From Prevotellaceae bacterium (GTDB lineage Bacteria; Bacteroidota; Bacteroidia; Bacteroidales; Bacteroidaceae): 64,000 nt of DNA. Numbering within the stretch: position 1 is the first letter of the stretch; every line of letters begins with the position of its first letter. Where the stretch lies: the NCBI GenBank assembly GCA_015256945.1, contig JABZLB010000010.1, forward strand, positions 1 to 64,000, in the 5' to 3' direction. Position numbers and translations under genes: made by a program. The notes beneath the pieces are model-generated. The model was given only the letters and a program-made list of their open reading frames with translations. It did no database searches and had not been told where the DNA came from. Of this stretch, positions 35,008-44,928 are shown piece by piece.

Positions 35008-36606
35008 ATGCTAAAAAAACTGTTTGTTTTATGGGTTTTGCTTACCATGTTATTTGATGCAAAAGCCCAGACCATGCAAGAGTTCGCAAAGACGCCGCAA
35101 GGGCTTTCACTCACCGCACCCTGTATTTCCTATCGTGATTATTGTGCCTCGCTGTCGTTTTCGGCTGATAAAAAGCAGGTGTTACTATTGCAAAGAACTG
35201 CAGGAAAGGACGGGAAAATTGACGAAAAGGGACTAATGTCGCTCTATCATCAGGGCGATACTGTGCCACTATGGACCAAGCCATGCAAGGTGCAAACTAC
35301 CCTTTCAGTGGGTAGTTCGGTGCTTAATATTCCCCTAAGGTTCCAGACTCGCATCACGCCCTACGGCATTTTAATGCCTAATGGTTCAAAATATACGATG
35401 TTGGGTATGGACGGAACCACAAAGAAATGGGAGCAAAAGCTTTATCCTGTTGCTGTCTTCGACTCGTTAGATGTCATCGTTGGCTACACGTCGGCAGTGT
35501 CGAATAAGCTGATGGGTATCCGCTTAAGCACGGGAGAGAAGCTTTGGGAGGCCAAGTCGGCGCACTCCTTATGCTGGGGATGGAAGCGAATGACGATGGC
35601 AGGCGATTCGCTGATGGTTGTCGTGAACGACCGTGTAGACTTTATTCATCCGCTCATGGGCCTTCAAGGGCAGTTCAAGGCGCACACGGGGCTGTCGCAA
35701 ACAGGCAAGAGTCTGCTCATGGCTTTTGCCGCAGGTCTTGCCTTTGGCGCCGTAGGCATGGTAGCCGGATATTATCCTTATTATATCCCTGGCATTGACG
35801 GCAATGCCATTACTGCTACATCATCGTCAGTTTTATACGATAAGGGGCGGTGCTTCGTGTCGGATCGTGACAGCATTTATTGCCTTTCCACGACGGGAAA
35901 AGCTATGTGGAGCCGTGCGCTTCCCAAGCGTGAGGCTGGCAATGCAGCACTTAAAGTGCAGGGCGATACGCTGATTATGCTGAACTATGCTTTCGGTTTG
36001 CAGGGCGGACACAAGATGAAAGCCGTAGGCCGTCCGTTTGTAGCGGCTTTCAATAAGGCAACGGGCGAGCAGCTTTACCTACGTTATCTGACGGAGGATT
36101 CGAAAGCAATGGTTGAAGGTTCGCACATAGGCGCATCGTCTGCCTTTCTGATGGTGGCCGACCGTATGGCGTATAAGCCTTTCGCCGACAGCACCATGAC
36201 GGTGCGTCCGTGGAACACAAAGGCTTACGGTGAGCTTGGATGGCTGCCCAGCGACACCGTTTACACCTTCCGTCAAAACGATGAAGACCTTACGCCGCTG
36301 TTCTCAAACGATTCGGTTTGCGTCGTGCAGACATCCAAAGGCCTGCTGAAAGTGGTAGACCGTCAGCTGAATATTATTGACGATTATCAGGCCGGGAACC
36401 TTTATTTCAAGTTTATTCCCTGCGGCTCCTGCTTGGTAGTATATAACAAAATAGTGGGAAAGGACAGCGATTACTGGATTATTCGCCGTGACGGTACGGG
36501 CGTAGCCCATATTGATGTGCCCGTCAACAAGATGCTTTCCCGCGACAACACATTGTACATTCTGTCATCGGATAAAATATTTACTGTTGACACCACCCGC
36601 CTTTAA
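35008..36606 (+). CDS. Secreted PQQ/beta-propeller-like protein
   Basis: 532 residues: signal peptide (1 to about 21, DAKAQ), then repeating strands with W/D patterns such as TGEKLWEAKSAHSLCWGW, STTGKAMWSRALPK and KATGEQLYLRYLTEDSK, which suggest a PQQ-like beta-propeller. A 21-residue hydrophobic Gly/Ala-rich segment (236-256) lies in the middle, unusual for a soluble propeller. No catalytic residue was recognised. The 20-bp gap to the barrel protein downstream suggests an operon acting at the outer membrane. Confidence 0.6.
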   Translation: MLKKLFVLWVLLTMLFDAKAQTMQEFAKTPQGLSLTAPCISYRDYCASLSFSADKKQVLLLQRTAGKDGKIDEKGLMSLYHQGDTVPLWTKPCKVQTTLSVGSSVLNIPLRFQTRITPYGILMPNGSKYTMLGMDGTTKKWEQKLYPVAVFDSLDVIVGYTSAVSNKLMGIRLSTGEKLWEAKSAHSLCWGWKRMTMAGDSLMVVVNDRVDFIHPLMGLQGQFKAHTGLSQTGKSLLMAFAAGLAFGAVGMVAGYYPYYIPGIDGNAITATSSSVLYDKGRCFVSDRDSIYCLSTTGKAMWSRALPKREAGNAALKVQGDTLIMLNYAFGLQGGHKMKAVGRPFVAAFNKATGEQLYLRYLTEDSKAMVEGSHIGASSAFLMVADRMAYKPFADSTMTVRPWNTKAYGELGWLPSDTVYTFRQNDEDLTPLFSNDSVCVVQTSKGLLKVVDRQLNIIDDYQAGNLYFKFIPCGSCLVVYNKIVGKDSDYWIIRRDGTGVAHIDVPVNKMLSRDNTLYILSSDKIFTVDTTRL

Positions 36607-36626
36607 CTTTCAAAACGTATTATCTT

Positions 36627-37322
36627 ATGAAAAAAATCTTGTCAATTTTCCTATGTATTGTATTTCCCATTGCATCAAATGCCCAGGACATTTTCGAAAG
36701 CGCCGAGCACCCTTACCGCCCACAAAGTACGTATGGAAGTTATGTAAAGCCTGGCGTTCACCCTTATTTACGCACAGGCGTATCGTGCAACGACTATACC
36801 TCAATGCAGGTACGGGGCATTAAAAGCGTCTGGGGCTTCGCAGCTGAAGCCGGTGTTGACTTTTTCTTTACCGACACATACTTTGGCATTAAGCCTGCCT
36901 TGCGCTATATTACAAAGGGTGCAAAGGCGTCGTGGACGCAAGGAGATCCCGCCAATACCAAAATATACCAGCAGACGTTAGAGCTTCCTCTCGATGTGAC
37001 AGTGAACTTCAGGCTCAGCGATGACGCCACTTTTCAGGTGGGAATGGGGCCGTATTTCGCCTACGGCATGGGCGGAACTACTTATTATGACAACCGTTCG
37101 TATGCCACGTTCGGTGGTATGGGCACGATGGAAATAAGGGAATTCGACGTGGGTTGCGGTCTGGTTTGTTCGGCCGTGTACCGTCATTTTACAGCAACTT
37201 TGGGTGCCGAGGCGGGCTTTATACCCGTTCGCAGTGGTTATGCAGGTCAGGACGAACACGGAAAAAACGTGCAATGGCCGCGCAACCGTTCTTTTTATCT
37301 GATGCTTGGCTACGAGTTTTAA
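36627..37322 (+). CDS. Outer-membrane beta-barrel protein (PorT-like fold)
   Basis: 231 residues with a signal peptide (1 to about 19, SNAQ) and a barrel pattern: FAAEAGVDFFFTDTYFGIKPALRYI, LELPLDVTVNFRLSDDATFQVGMGPYFAYGMG, ending in NRSFYLMLGYEF with a terminal aromatic. It is probably an eight-strand barrel. It is co-transcribed with the propeller-like protein 20 bp upstream; the function is unknown. Confidence 0.75.
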   Translation: MKKILSIFLCIVFPIASNAQDIFESAEHPYRPQSTYGSYVKPGVHPYLRTGVSCNDYTSMQVRGIKSVWGFAAEAGVDFFFTDTYFGIKPALRYITKGAKASWTQGDPANTKIYQQTLELPLDVTVNFRLSDDATFQVGMGPYFAYGMGGTTYYDNRSYATFGGMGTMEIREFDVGCGLVCSAVYRHFTATLGAEAGFIPVRSGYAGQDEHGKNVQWPRNRSFYLMLGYEF

Positions 37323-37358
37323 CGCCTGTTGTCAGTAAAAGAACCCATCCATAATATA

Positions 37359-37394
37359 AATGAGGGAAGTACACATTCGTGTTCTTCCCTCATT
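37359..37394. terminator. Bidirectional terminator
   Basis: A 16-bp stem with one mismatch (37359-37374 with 37379-37394, loop ATTC) lies between the convergent barrel protein and hsp20 genes. Confidence 0.8.
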
Positions 37395-37423
37395 ATTTTA
37401 TCGCGTAATGTTCAACTTAACGC

Positions 37424-37849
37424 TTAACCTATTTCTATGCGATGTTGTGGTTCGTCATGTTTTTGCTCTATTTTGGGTAAGTTGATGCGTAGAACGCCAT
37501 TTTCAACCTTGGCTGAAATCTTGTCGTGGTCAACGTCATCGGGCAGGGCGTAGCTCTGTTCGTAGTTGCTGTAATTAAACTCACGGCGCAGATAATGCTC
37601 CTTTTTGTTATCGTCCCTGTGCTCAAACTTGGCCTCAATCTTTACACAAAGATTCCCGTCATTGTCAATATCTATGCGGCAATACTCCTTTTTTAGTCCG
37701 GGAGCAGCCACTTCCATTTCATAACTTTTTTCAGTTTCCTTTACATTTACGGCTGGAGCGGTAGCGTTTAAACGTGGCATCCACTCGGTATTGAGAAAGT
37801 CGTCAAACAAGTTCGACATCCAATTGTTGTTTCTTTTTGCTAACATCAT
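37424..37849 (-). CDS. Hsp20 small heat-shock protein
   Basis: 141 residues. The alpha-crystallin domain (about 30-130) is clear: SYEMEVAAPGLKKEYCRIDIDNDGNLCVKI, YALPDDVDHDKISAKVENGVLRINLPK. It holds unfolding proteins as a large oligomer. The ATG at 37849 is chosen because AGGAGG lies 7-8 bases upstream; the frame stays open for 33 more codons without a ribosome site. Confidence 0.92.
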   Translation of the reverse strand: MMLAKRNNNWMSNLFDDFLNTEWMPRLNATAPAVNVKETEKSYEMEVAAPGLKKEYCRIDIDNDGNLCVKIEAKFEHRDDNKKEHYLRREFNYSNYEQSYALPDDVDHDKISAKVENGVLRINLPKIEQKHDEPQHRIEIG

Positions 37850-38140
37850 ATTCTTTACCTCCTGATATTCTGTCTTATATTTTATTTGTTTGTTATCTGA
37901 ATAATCAAAGCCTTTTGAACTTCTTAAATTCACTTTCCCTGTACACAAAGTGTGTGCCGTATGAAATTCATGATTTTATATATGCCAGAGTGTCTTAATG
38001 TGATGCCAGAATGGCATTGTAAAATATCTTTATATTCATTCTAAGGTATTTGGCTGTACATCATCATGTTTTTATCAATATAACGTATTGATGGGATATT
38101 AAGGATGCAACAGTTCCTGTGTTTGGGCGTGGTATTCGTT

Positions 38141-38225
38141 GTGTGGCGGCCGTCAACAGCACTGTTGACGGCCGTCACACTATGCGTTCGACGGCCGCCG
38201 TACGCGCTGCTGACGGCCGCCGAAC
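38141..38225. repeat. Hairpin repeat locus C (40-5-40 bp)
   Basis: Modules at 38141-38180 and 38186-38225 with spacer TATGC. The first is nearly perfect: a 19-bp arm pairs with its partner with one mismatch across a CA centre. The second runs from GTTCGACGG to GCCGCCGAAC. It lies between divergent hsp20 and nagB. Apart from this and the nagB promoter, the 37850-38446 gap shows nothing. Confidence 0.8.
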
Positions 38226-38386
38226 GATGAGCTTTATTGCATAATGCCATGACTTTGTGGTAATAAGTGATGAGCCTTTATGAAGTTATTTTCCTGTTAT
38301 ACAGGCGTCAGGCATGGCAGTTATGATTTATACCTTAATGCCGGCACGTTAAAAACAGACCGAAAGGTTTATTTGTCATAATTTGT

Positions 38387-38418
38387 TTTGCCCCATTGCC
38401 GATATTTTATTATTTTTG
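38387..38418 (+). promoter_or_regulatory. Promoter of nagB
   Basis: TTTG (38387-38390), a 20-bp gap and TATTTTTG (38411-38418), 29 bp before the start codon. Confidence 0.7.
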
Positions 38419-38446
38419 CATGAAATATATCTAAACTTATAACAGT

Positions 38447-39238
38447 ATGCGAGTAATTATAGAACAAGATTACGATCGCCTTTCAAAATGGGCTGCAAAT
38501 CATGTAATTGAACGTATCAACGCTTTTAAACCTACGGCCGAGCGTCCTTTTGTGCTTGGACTTCCTACGGGTAGTTCGCCCGAAGGTATGTATGCCGAGC
38601 TGGTAAAGGCTTATAAAGAAGGACGTGTAAGCTTTAAATATGTGCTGACGTTTAATATGGACGAATATGTGGGTTTACCCGAAAGCCATCCCGAAAGCTA
38701 TCATAGTTTTATGGCCCGTAACCTGTTCGACCATATCGATTGCCCTAAGGAGAATATCCATATCCTGAACGGTAATGCTAAGGATTTGGAGGCTGAGTGT
38801 GCTCACTACGAGCAGATGATTCGCGAAGCAGGTGGTATCGACCTGTTTATTGGCGGCATAGGTCCTGACGGTCATATCGCTTTTAATGAGCCTTTCTCAA
38901 GTCTGGTAAGTCGCACACGCATTAAAACGCTGACTACTGATACAATTATTGCCAACAGTCGTTTCTTTGATAACGATGTCAATAAAGTGCCCAAGCACGC
39001 ACTTACGGTTGGTGTGGGCACTGTAATGGATGCCCGTGAGGTAATGATTCTGGTGAACGGCCATCACAAGAGCCGCGCATTGCAGGCTGCCGTAGAGGGT
39101 GCTGTAACACAGGCATGGACCATAAGTGCTCTGCAACAGCATGCACACAGTGTTATTGTAGCCGATGAACCAGCATGCGATGAATTGAAAGTGAGCACCT
39201 ATCGCTATTTCAAGGATATTGAAAAAGATAATATCTAA
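38447..39238 (+). CDS. nagB: Glucosamine-6-phosphate deaminase
   Basis: 263 residues, the same length class as E. coli NagB (266). The active-site residues fall at identical positions: Asp72 in FNMDEY, Asp141 and His143 in GPDGHIAFNEP, and Glu148. It converts glucosamine-6-phosphate to fructose-6-phosphate and ammonia, for amino-sugar use (host mucin, chitin or recycled murein sugar). It has its own promoter and terminator. Confidence 0.95.
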   Translation: MRVIIEQDYDRLSKWAANHVIERINAFKPTAERPFVLGLPTGSSPEGMYAELVKAYKEGRVSFKYVLTFNMDEYVGLPESHPESYHSFMARNLFDHIDCPKENIHILNGNAKDLEAECAHYEQMIREAGGIDLFIGGIGPDGHIAFNEPFSSLVSRTRIKTLTTDTIIANSRFFDNDVNKVPKHALTVGVGTVMDAREVMILVNGHHKSRALQAAVEGAVTQAWTISALQQHAHSVIVADEPACDELKVSTYRYFKDIEKDNI

Positions 39239-39255
39239 TTAAGTTCTTTTGTATA

Positions 39256-39289
39256 AAAGGGGAAAGCGCATGGCGGTGTTTTCCCCTTT
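39256..39289 (+). terminator. Terminator of nagB
   Basis: AAAGGGGAAA (39256-39265) pairs with TTTCCCCTTT (39280-39289), followed by a mixed T-rich tail. It ends 24 bp before the helicase start codon. Confidence 0.6.
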
Positions 39290-39312
39290 CTTTGTCTTTA
39301 CCTGTTACCTTT

Positions 39313-42024
39313 ATGACGAATAATGCCGTCCTGTTATGGACTCCTGATGAAACCCAGCAAGCTATTATCAACCTGCATAGCGGTTGTCATTTAGTGCTTG
39401 CGCCTCCTGGTTGTGGCAAGACACAAATATTGGCCGAACGTATTTGCCTTGCCCTGAAGCAGGGGCGTAAGGCTGAAGATATGCTGTGCCTGACATTTAC
39501 CAACCGTGCTGCCCGCGGTATGCGCGAGCGTATAGAGCGGCAGGTTGCTGACCGTACGGCCGAAGACATATTCGTGGGTAACGTGCACCGCTTCTGTTCA
39601 CGTTATCTTTACGACAACCATGTGGTAGCAGCCGACAGTGCTATCATCGACGACGATACAGTAATCAGCATTATAGCCATGTACCTTAATGAAGACGAGC
39701 AGCGTGTTAATGCCGATTTTGACAGAAGAAGGGCTTATAGCCAGGTGATGTTTTTTTCGCATTTGATGTATGAGCTGAAGCATAATTTCCCCAGAGAGCT
39801 GCGTACACATCCCGAGTGTATGACGCGGGACGATGTAGCTGTATTGCGTGAATTATGCCGCCTTCAGGGCAAAACGTTTGGCGTTGAGGCTGTTTGTGAT
39901 ATTTATGAACACAACGATTTCTATACCGATTTGTCGTTTTCGCCCGACTTTCAGCCTCAGCTGCGTCATCAGGCACAGGATACTCTGTACAAGATGAGGT
40001 ATGCACATGCCTACGAAGCTTACAAAAGACAGAACAGTTTACTCGATTTTGAAGACCTTCTGCAATATACCTATACCACGCTCGTACAATGTAAAGACAG
40101 CAAACATTACAGCTGGATACAAATTGATGAGGTGCAGGACCTGAACCGTTTGCAGCTGGCTATTATCGATAAATTGTGGGGCAGGGCAGATGGGGCTGAT
40201 GATAGGGCTGCCCCATTATGTAGTTCTAACGATACTTCTTCGGCACCGGTTATGATGTATCTGGGTGATGAGCAGCAGGCTATATTCTCGTTTATGGGAG
40301 CAAAAATGGCTACTTTGGAACTGCTTAAAACACGTTGTACAGGAAATGTACACCATTTAGGTATAAACCACAGGTCGCCACGGGCGCTTGTTAATTTGTT
40401 GAATACGTATGCCATACAGCAGCTGGGCTCTGACAAAGAGCTGCTCCCGGTGCCTGCCGGCGATGCGGAAGAGGGATGTGAAGACGACTTTGCACTTGTA
40501 GCTTCGGCAGATATTATAGCTGAATATCGTGATGTAGCCGAGCATGCACGACGTCTTTATGAACAGTTTACCGATCAGACAACAGCTGTTATTGTCAATT
40601 CCAATCAGGATGCCGACCGTGTCAGTGAAATGCTGACGGCCATCGGATGCGATCATTTCAAAGTTTCAGGCTCCGATTTATTTGCTGCTCCCGAGATAAA
40701 ACTGCTGTTGGCACATATTGGTGTACTTGGTAGCGAACATAATTTTCTGGCCTGGTCCAGAATCATGCAAGGCTTTAAGGTGTGCGAAACCCATGCAACG
40801 GCGCGTAAATTTGTGCACCAGTTAGAGATTCGTGCACTGTCACCTGCTGATTTTCTGGGTGATGATGCCACACCTTATGTACAGCGCTTTATTCAAGTTT
40901 TTGAAAAGAAGGATATTGTTGTTTTCGATACTGAAACAACGGGGCTGTGTGTATTCGATGATGATATTATACAAATTGCCGCTGAGAAAATACGCCAGGG
41001 GAGGACGATAGCCAGGTTTTCGGTATACATTGAAACCAATAAACCGATACCTGAACGATTGGGTGATATAGTCAACCCGATTATAGAGGAGCGCCGCCAC
41101 CATCGTCTCTATACACATGAAGAGGCTTTGCGTAGTTTCATTTCATTTGCAGGCGAAGGCATTTTGCTTGCTCACAATGCAGCCTTCGACTATCACATCA
41201 TGAACTTTAACCTGAAACGGTACCTGCCTGATGTTGATTGGGCAACGCGTTTCCCCGTTTGTTTTGATTCGTTAAAGCTTATACGGCTGTTACGGTCTGA
41301 TTTAAAGGCCTTTAAATTAAAGCTTCTTTTGAAGGAACTGGGCCTGAAAGGAGAAAACTCTCATCTTGCTGATGATGATGTAAATGCAACGGTGTCGTTG
41401 GTAAAGTATTGTTACGAACAGGGCAAATTATGTTTGGAGAGTCAGAATGAATATCTGAAACGACAAACTACTATCGACCGAATTGAAAAGCTTCGTGCAC
41501 GTTATGGACAGTATTTCCAGCGTGATACAGCCCGTCTTTACGACAGGGAGCCTTTGCCACATGGTGTGCCGGCTCTTGTTGATGTGATGCGCGAGTTCTA
41601 TCATAATATTGTTGAGGAAGGATGGATACATGCTGTTTCAAAGGCCGATTATGTCTTTAGGTTTTTGGCTGCCGATGTAATTCATGCGGCGACAGAACCA
41701 TCGTTGATAGAACAATTAGAGCATCATGCACTTGAAATCAATACATTTAAGGAGGCTGATTTGTGCAGTTCGAAGACCATTGAAGAAAGAATATTTGTGT
41801 CAACCATTCATAAAGCCAAGGGCCTTGAGTTTGATAATGTAATTGTTTTCGACGCCGTTGATGGCCGAATACCCAATTTTTATCATGTCAATACCCCTTC
41901 CTTGCTGGCTGAAGATGCCCGTAAACTTTACGTTGCCATGTCACGAAGCAAACGCCGTTTGTTTATTTATTACAACGAAAAGCGCGAGCCGAGCCGATTT
42001 TTACGGGGCATAATGGATAAATAG
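39313..42024 (+). CDS. UvrD/PcrA-type SF1 helicase with embedded DnaQ-type exonuclease
   Basis: 903 residues from the ATG at 39313 (a TTG at 39292 would add seven). Helicase motifs: Walker A APPGCGKT (30-37), Walker B IDEVQD with Asp272-Glu273, GDEQQAIFSFMGA (motif III), HKAKGLEFDNVIV (motif V, about 833-845) and LYVAMSRSKRR (motif VI, about 872-882). Between helicase motifs, at about 535-710, is a complete DEDDh exonuclease: VFDTETTG with Asp539 and Glu541, AHNAAFD with Asp626, and H684-x4-D689. One chain thus joins 3'-5' unwinding and a proofreading-type 3'-5' nuclease, probably for DNA repair. The exonuclease sits about where PcrA has its 2B subdomain. Confidence 0.88.
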   Translation: MTNNAVLLWTPDETQQAIINLHSGCHLVLAPPGCGKTQILAERICLALKQGRKAEDMLCLTFTNRAARGMRERIERQVADRTAEDIFVGNVHRFCSRYLYDNHVVAADSAIIDDDTVISIIAMYLNEDEQRVNADFDRRRAYSQVMFFSHLMYELKHNFPRELRTHPECMTRDDVAVLRELCRLQGKTFGVEAVCDIYEHNDFYTDLSFSPDFQPQLRHQAQDTLYKMRYAHAYEAYKRQNSLLDFEDLLQYTYTTLVQCKDSKHYSWIQIDEVQDLNRLQLAIIDKLWGRADGADDRAAPLCSSNDTSSAPVMMYLGDEQQAIFSFMGAKMATLELLKTRCTGNVHHLGINHRSPRALVNLLNTYAIQQLGSDKELLPVPAGDAEEGCEDDFALVASADIIAEYRDVAEHARRLYEQFTDQTTAVIVNSNQDADRVSEMLTAIGCDHFKVSGSDLFAAPEIKLLLAHIGVLGSEHNFLAWSRIMQGFKVCETHATARKFVHQLEIRALSPADFLGDDATPYVQRFIQVFEKKDIVVFDTETTGLCVFDDDIIQIAAEKIRQGRTIARFSVYIETNKPIPERLGDIVNPIIEERRHHRLYTHEEALRSFISFAGEGILLAHNAAFDYHIMNFNLKRYLPDVDWATRFPVCFDSLKLIRLLRSDLKAFKLKLLLKELGLKGENSHLADDDVNATVSLVKYCYEQGKLCLESQNEYLKRQTTIDRIEKLRARYGQYFQRDTARLYDREPLPHGVPALVDVMREFYHNIVEEGWIHAVSKADYVFRFLAADVIHAATEPSLIEQLEHHALEINTFKEADLCSSKTIEERIFVSTIHKAKGLEFDNVIVFDAVDGRIPNFYHVNTPSLLAEDARKLYVAMSRSKRRLFIYYNEKREPSRFLRGIMDK

Positions 42025-42028
42025 AAAG

Positions 42029-42074
42029 GCCTCAACCGCTGTGTTCCTGAAAGAGAACCTGTAACGGTTGAGGC
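42029..42074. terminator. Bidirectional terminator
   Basis: GCCTCAACCG (42029-42038) pairs with CGGTTGAGGC (42065-42074), with a smaller GTTC/GAAC hairpin inside, between the convergent helicase and adhesin genes. Confidence 0.75.
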
Positions 42075-42116
42075 TTATCCCCATGTTTATTCGTTTAATA
42101 GAAAACGGATAAACAT

Positions 42117-44696
42117 TTATTTTATCATGACCTTACGGTGATTTCCGTTTCTGTCTACCTGAATATAAACGCCCTTTGGCAGGTAATTCGTACTGCCGGC
42201 AGATACTTTTTCACCGTTCAGATTGTAAAAAACAGAGGCGGCCTTGGCGATATTGGTGTTGTCTTCTTTGTTTACACTCTGTATACCGGTAGAAGTGTTG
42301 AGCGTATAATTAATCGTCTTGCTCTTGCCACTGGCGTATACAGCTTCTATCCCTACGGTGTGGGCGCCGGCACTTAAGTTGCTTAATGTACAGGAAGGTG
42401 TGGGGGATGTGGCAGCGAGAATGCCGTCAACATAAATATTATATTTTATAACAGCACCTACATCAGCCACTGTTGAAGCATTGGGATTGCCCACGAAGAA
42501 CTGGTCTACCTGTGTAAGGAAGCCATCATAGGTAGTATAATGTAATCCGATATAAACCTTTTGACCGGCATATTTGCTAAGATCGGTTTCGTAATTGGTC
42601 CATTGTCCGGCACTGATGGCATCAATTTTACTGACGGTTACAAAATCGCTTGTCTGGGGATTGTTTCCGTTTGTGCTGACAGCTACCTCCATTGATTCGT
42701 CACCATAGGCGTTTGTGTAAGCCTTTGCAGCAAATCGAACAACATAGTTTTCGCGTATAGTTTGCAATGGTGACACTATCCATTTGTTTGCAGCACTTTG
42801 TTGTGGAGAGAAGAATGCGATGGTTTTGTCGCCATCAGGTGCCAGTATGGCTGCATCGTTAGTCATGGCAGGAGTGGTCGTTCTTGGGTTAAACACAAGA
42901 GGAGTAACCGCTTTCGGTGCTTGTGTAGTACTTGCTCCCGGATAGTCGACAATTAAACCGCTTAATGAAATGGGATAGCAAATGTGCTTGTCGAAGTCGT
43001 AACTATGCCAATCTCCAAATGTATTGGTTTCGAAATCATTATAGTTTTCGAAGCTGTCGTTGAAACTAACATTCTGATTCCACTTCATTCTTGCATTGTA
43101 GTTGCCGTTATTCGAAGTAATGTCAGCAATAATATTATATGGGTCGACAATAGTTTCGTGCAGCTCAATATTGAATGCCTGATCGCCGTTTACATCAATT
43201 TCAGATGTATATTCTTCATAATGGGTAGCCTTTACACTTAATAAATACGTACCGTGGAGCAGTGAATTGAAAGCAATGCTGCTGCTGTTGGGGTGGGTAT
43301 TGTCGGCTACGTTGCTGAGCGTTTCAGAGAAAACATCCCCGCTTTCCTTATTGGTTAGCGAGAGAACAGCATCTTCAGGTGTAACGTTATTGTTGCCACT
43401 GATGTTGAATATGGCTTTTGCGTGTTGCTCTCCAACGGTAATTGTAGTGTCGACAATGGCGCTGGAGGCCGTTTTGTACACGCTTTGGACGCCTAATTTA
43501 TATGTACCAGCCGGCAGATTACGGAAAACATAGTTGTATTTATTGGTTGTTCCAACCAGCACATTATCTTTGTAAATCTTGAAGCTTTCATTCGGATTGA
43601 GTGGTGAACGCCTGATTACGGCGGAAGCATTATTTTTGTTTTCTGCCCTTGTTGCCATGCCATCCTTGTCGGCGTATACCGTACCGGCTTTGGCATCTGA
43701 TTCATTTATTTCAGGTTGCCCTACATAAACGTTATCTACCATCAGCATGAAACTGCCTCCATTATTGCTTGCTCCTATGTAACGAATAGCAAAACGGATG
43801 GGCTTTCCTGCGTATATGCCGAGATCGTATGTTTTTTGATGCCATCTGATATAGTCGACACTTTCGTAGTTCCCTGCTGAAATGAGAGTGAAATCGTTAG
43901 GGGTAGGGTTGTCGGTAGTTGTAGTAACATATACCTGAAACTTCTCAGGGTATTTGTCTGCAGCCTTGGCAAGGAATTGCAATACGTTATGATTGCCCGG
44001 AGTAACAACCGGAGAGATAAGCCAGTCATCATTGGCTTCTCCGCTGTTGGTGCGTGTAAAACCTGCATATTGTAACCCGCTAAAAGGGCGCAATACTGGG
44101 TAACTGTACCACCATGCCGGGTCAACGGTAAGCGGATTAATGATTTGAGCATACTGCAATACGCCGCGATTGGGATAGTTTCCTGCAAGAGGCGCGGCAT
44201 TTAACTTGTCATTATCTATACCAATCCAATCACCAAAGGTAATGGAAAATGGTTCATAGGATTCGAAATCGTCAAAGAAAACCGGCTTCTCACGGTTCCA
44301 GGACAATGTAATATCATTAAGACCGGTTTGTGGATTATGATTGATTTTCGTACTCAATGAGAAAGGAGTGAGGAACGATTCTTTCAGAGTTACGTTGACG
44401 GTAGTGTCTTTTTTAACATTGAATGCAGTTTCAAACTCGTCAAAACCTTTACGGATGATGCTGAGATGATGGTTGCCCGGATATACCTTTACGGAAGCTG
44501 TGCCACTTGTATTAAGCTGAAGATTGCCATAACTAAGCGAAAAATCAGACTGCATGAGGCTGACAGGCTGTTTGTTTAAGCCTTCACCGGTATTGGTATT
44601 TACGTGAATGGTTAAATTGATATTCCTCTTTTGTGCACATATTGGCAATGCAAATATGGATAGAAATAAAAGGGAATACAGATGTTTGTAATTCAT
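42117..44696 (-). CDS. Secreted cleaved-adhesin-domain protein with GVYI...K tail
   Basis: 859 residues from the ATG at 44696 (MNYKHLYSLLFLSIFALPICAQ), whose signal peptide makes this start better than the open 36 codons before it. Two gingipain-type cleaved-adhesin jelly-rolls are visible (FFDDFESYEPFSITFGDW and FNDSFENYNDFETNTFGDW, each followed by DDWLISP- or WIVSP-like strands), mixed with CNA-B/carboxypeptidase-regulatory-like modules. The C-terminus YNLNGEKV...LPKGVYIQVDR...KVMIK resembles a T9SS sorting end. Probable surface adhesin for host proteins or heme; no protease domain was seen. Confidence 0.78.
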   Translation of the reverse strand: MNYKHLYSLLFLSIFALPICAQKRNINLTIHVNTNTGEGLNKQPVSLMQSDFSLSYGNLQLNTSGTASVKVYPGNHHLSIIRKGFDEFETAFNVKKDTTVNVTLKESFLTPFSLSTKINHNPQTGLNDITLSWNREKPVFFDDFESYEPFSITFGDWIGIDNDKLNAAPLAGNYPNRGVLQYAQIINPLTVDPAWWYSYPVLRPFSGLQYAGFTRTNSGEANDDWLISPVVTPGNHNVLQFLAKAADKYPEKFQVYVTTTTDNPTPNDFTLISAGNYESVDYIRWHQKTYDLGIYAGKPIRFAIRYIGASNNGGSFMLMVDNVYVGQPEINESDAKAGTVYADKDGMATRAENKNNASAVIRRSPLNPNESFKIYKDNVLVGTTNKYNYVFRNLPAGTYKLGVQSVYKTASSAIVDTTITVGEQHAKAIFNISGNNNVTPEDAVLSLTNKESGDVFSETLSNVADNTHPNSSSIAFNSLLHGTYLLSVKATHYEEYTSEIDVNGDQAFNIELHETIVDPYNIIADITSNNGNYNARMKWNQNVSFNDSFENYNDFETNTFGDWHSYDFDKHICYPISLSGLIVDYPGASTTQAPKAVTPLVFNPRTTTPAMTNDAAILAPDGDKTIAFFSPQQSAANKWIVSPLQTIRENYVVRFAAKAYTNAYGDESMEVAVSTNGNNPQTSDFVTVSKIDAISAGQWTNYETDLSKYAGQKVYIGLHYTTYDGFLTQVDQFFVGNPNASTVADVGAVIKYNIYVDGILAATSPTPSCTLSNLSAGAHTVGIEAVYASGKSKTINYTLNTSTGIQSVNKEDNTNIAKAASVFYNLNGEKVSAGSTNYLPKGVYIQVDRNGNHRKVMIK

Positions 44697-44877
44697 AAAT
44701 ACGTATTTACAAAACGTTATTAAGGATAGTTGGTGAGCTGTTCGTACCCTGGTAACGAAAAATTTGGAAACGAATAGCGCGGATTTGATATGAAATGAAC
44801 ACAATAAGAAGATGAATATTAAAACGATGAAACAACATCAGTTCGTCTCAAATAGTTTAATAATATTGGCAAACAGC

Positions 44878-44908
44878 ATGGAATCGAGCGTGATTTCCCG
44901 ATTCCATG
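44878..44908 (-). terminator. Hairpin after the choice-of-anchor protein gene
   Basis: CATGGAATCG (44878-44887) pairs perfectly with CGATTCCATG (44899-44908). The tail on the minus strand is only weakly T-rich, so terminator activity is moderate at best. Confidence 0.5.
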
Positions 44909-44928
44909 TGCGTGTTGCCAGTATGGTT

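Noticed and set aside
35686..35712. GLSQTGKS, a Walker-A-like motif in the propeller-like protein
   Set aside because: No Walker B or nucleotide-binding fold surrounds it, the protein is secreted, and it lies just before a hydrophobic segment. Chance match.
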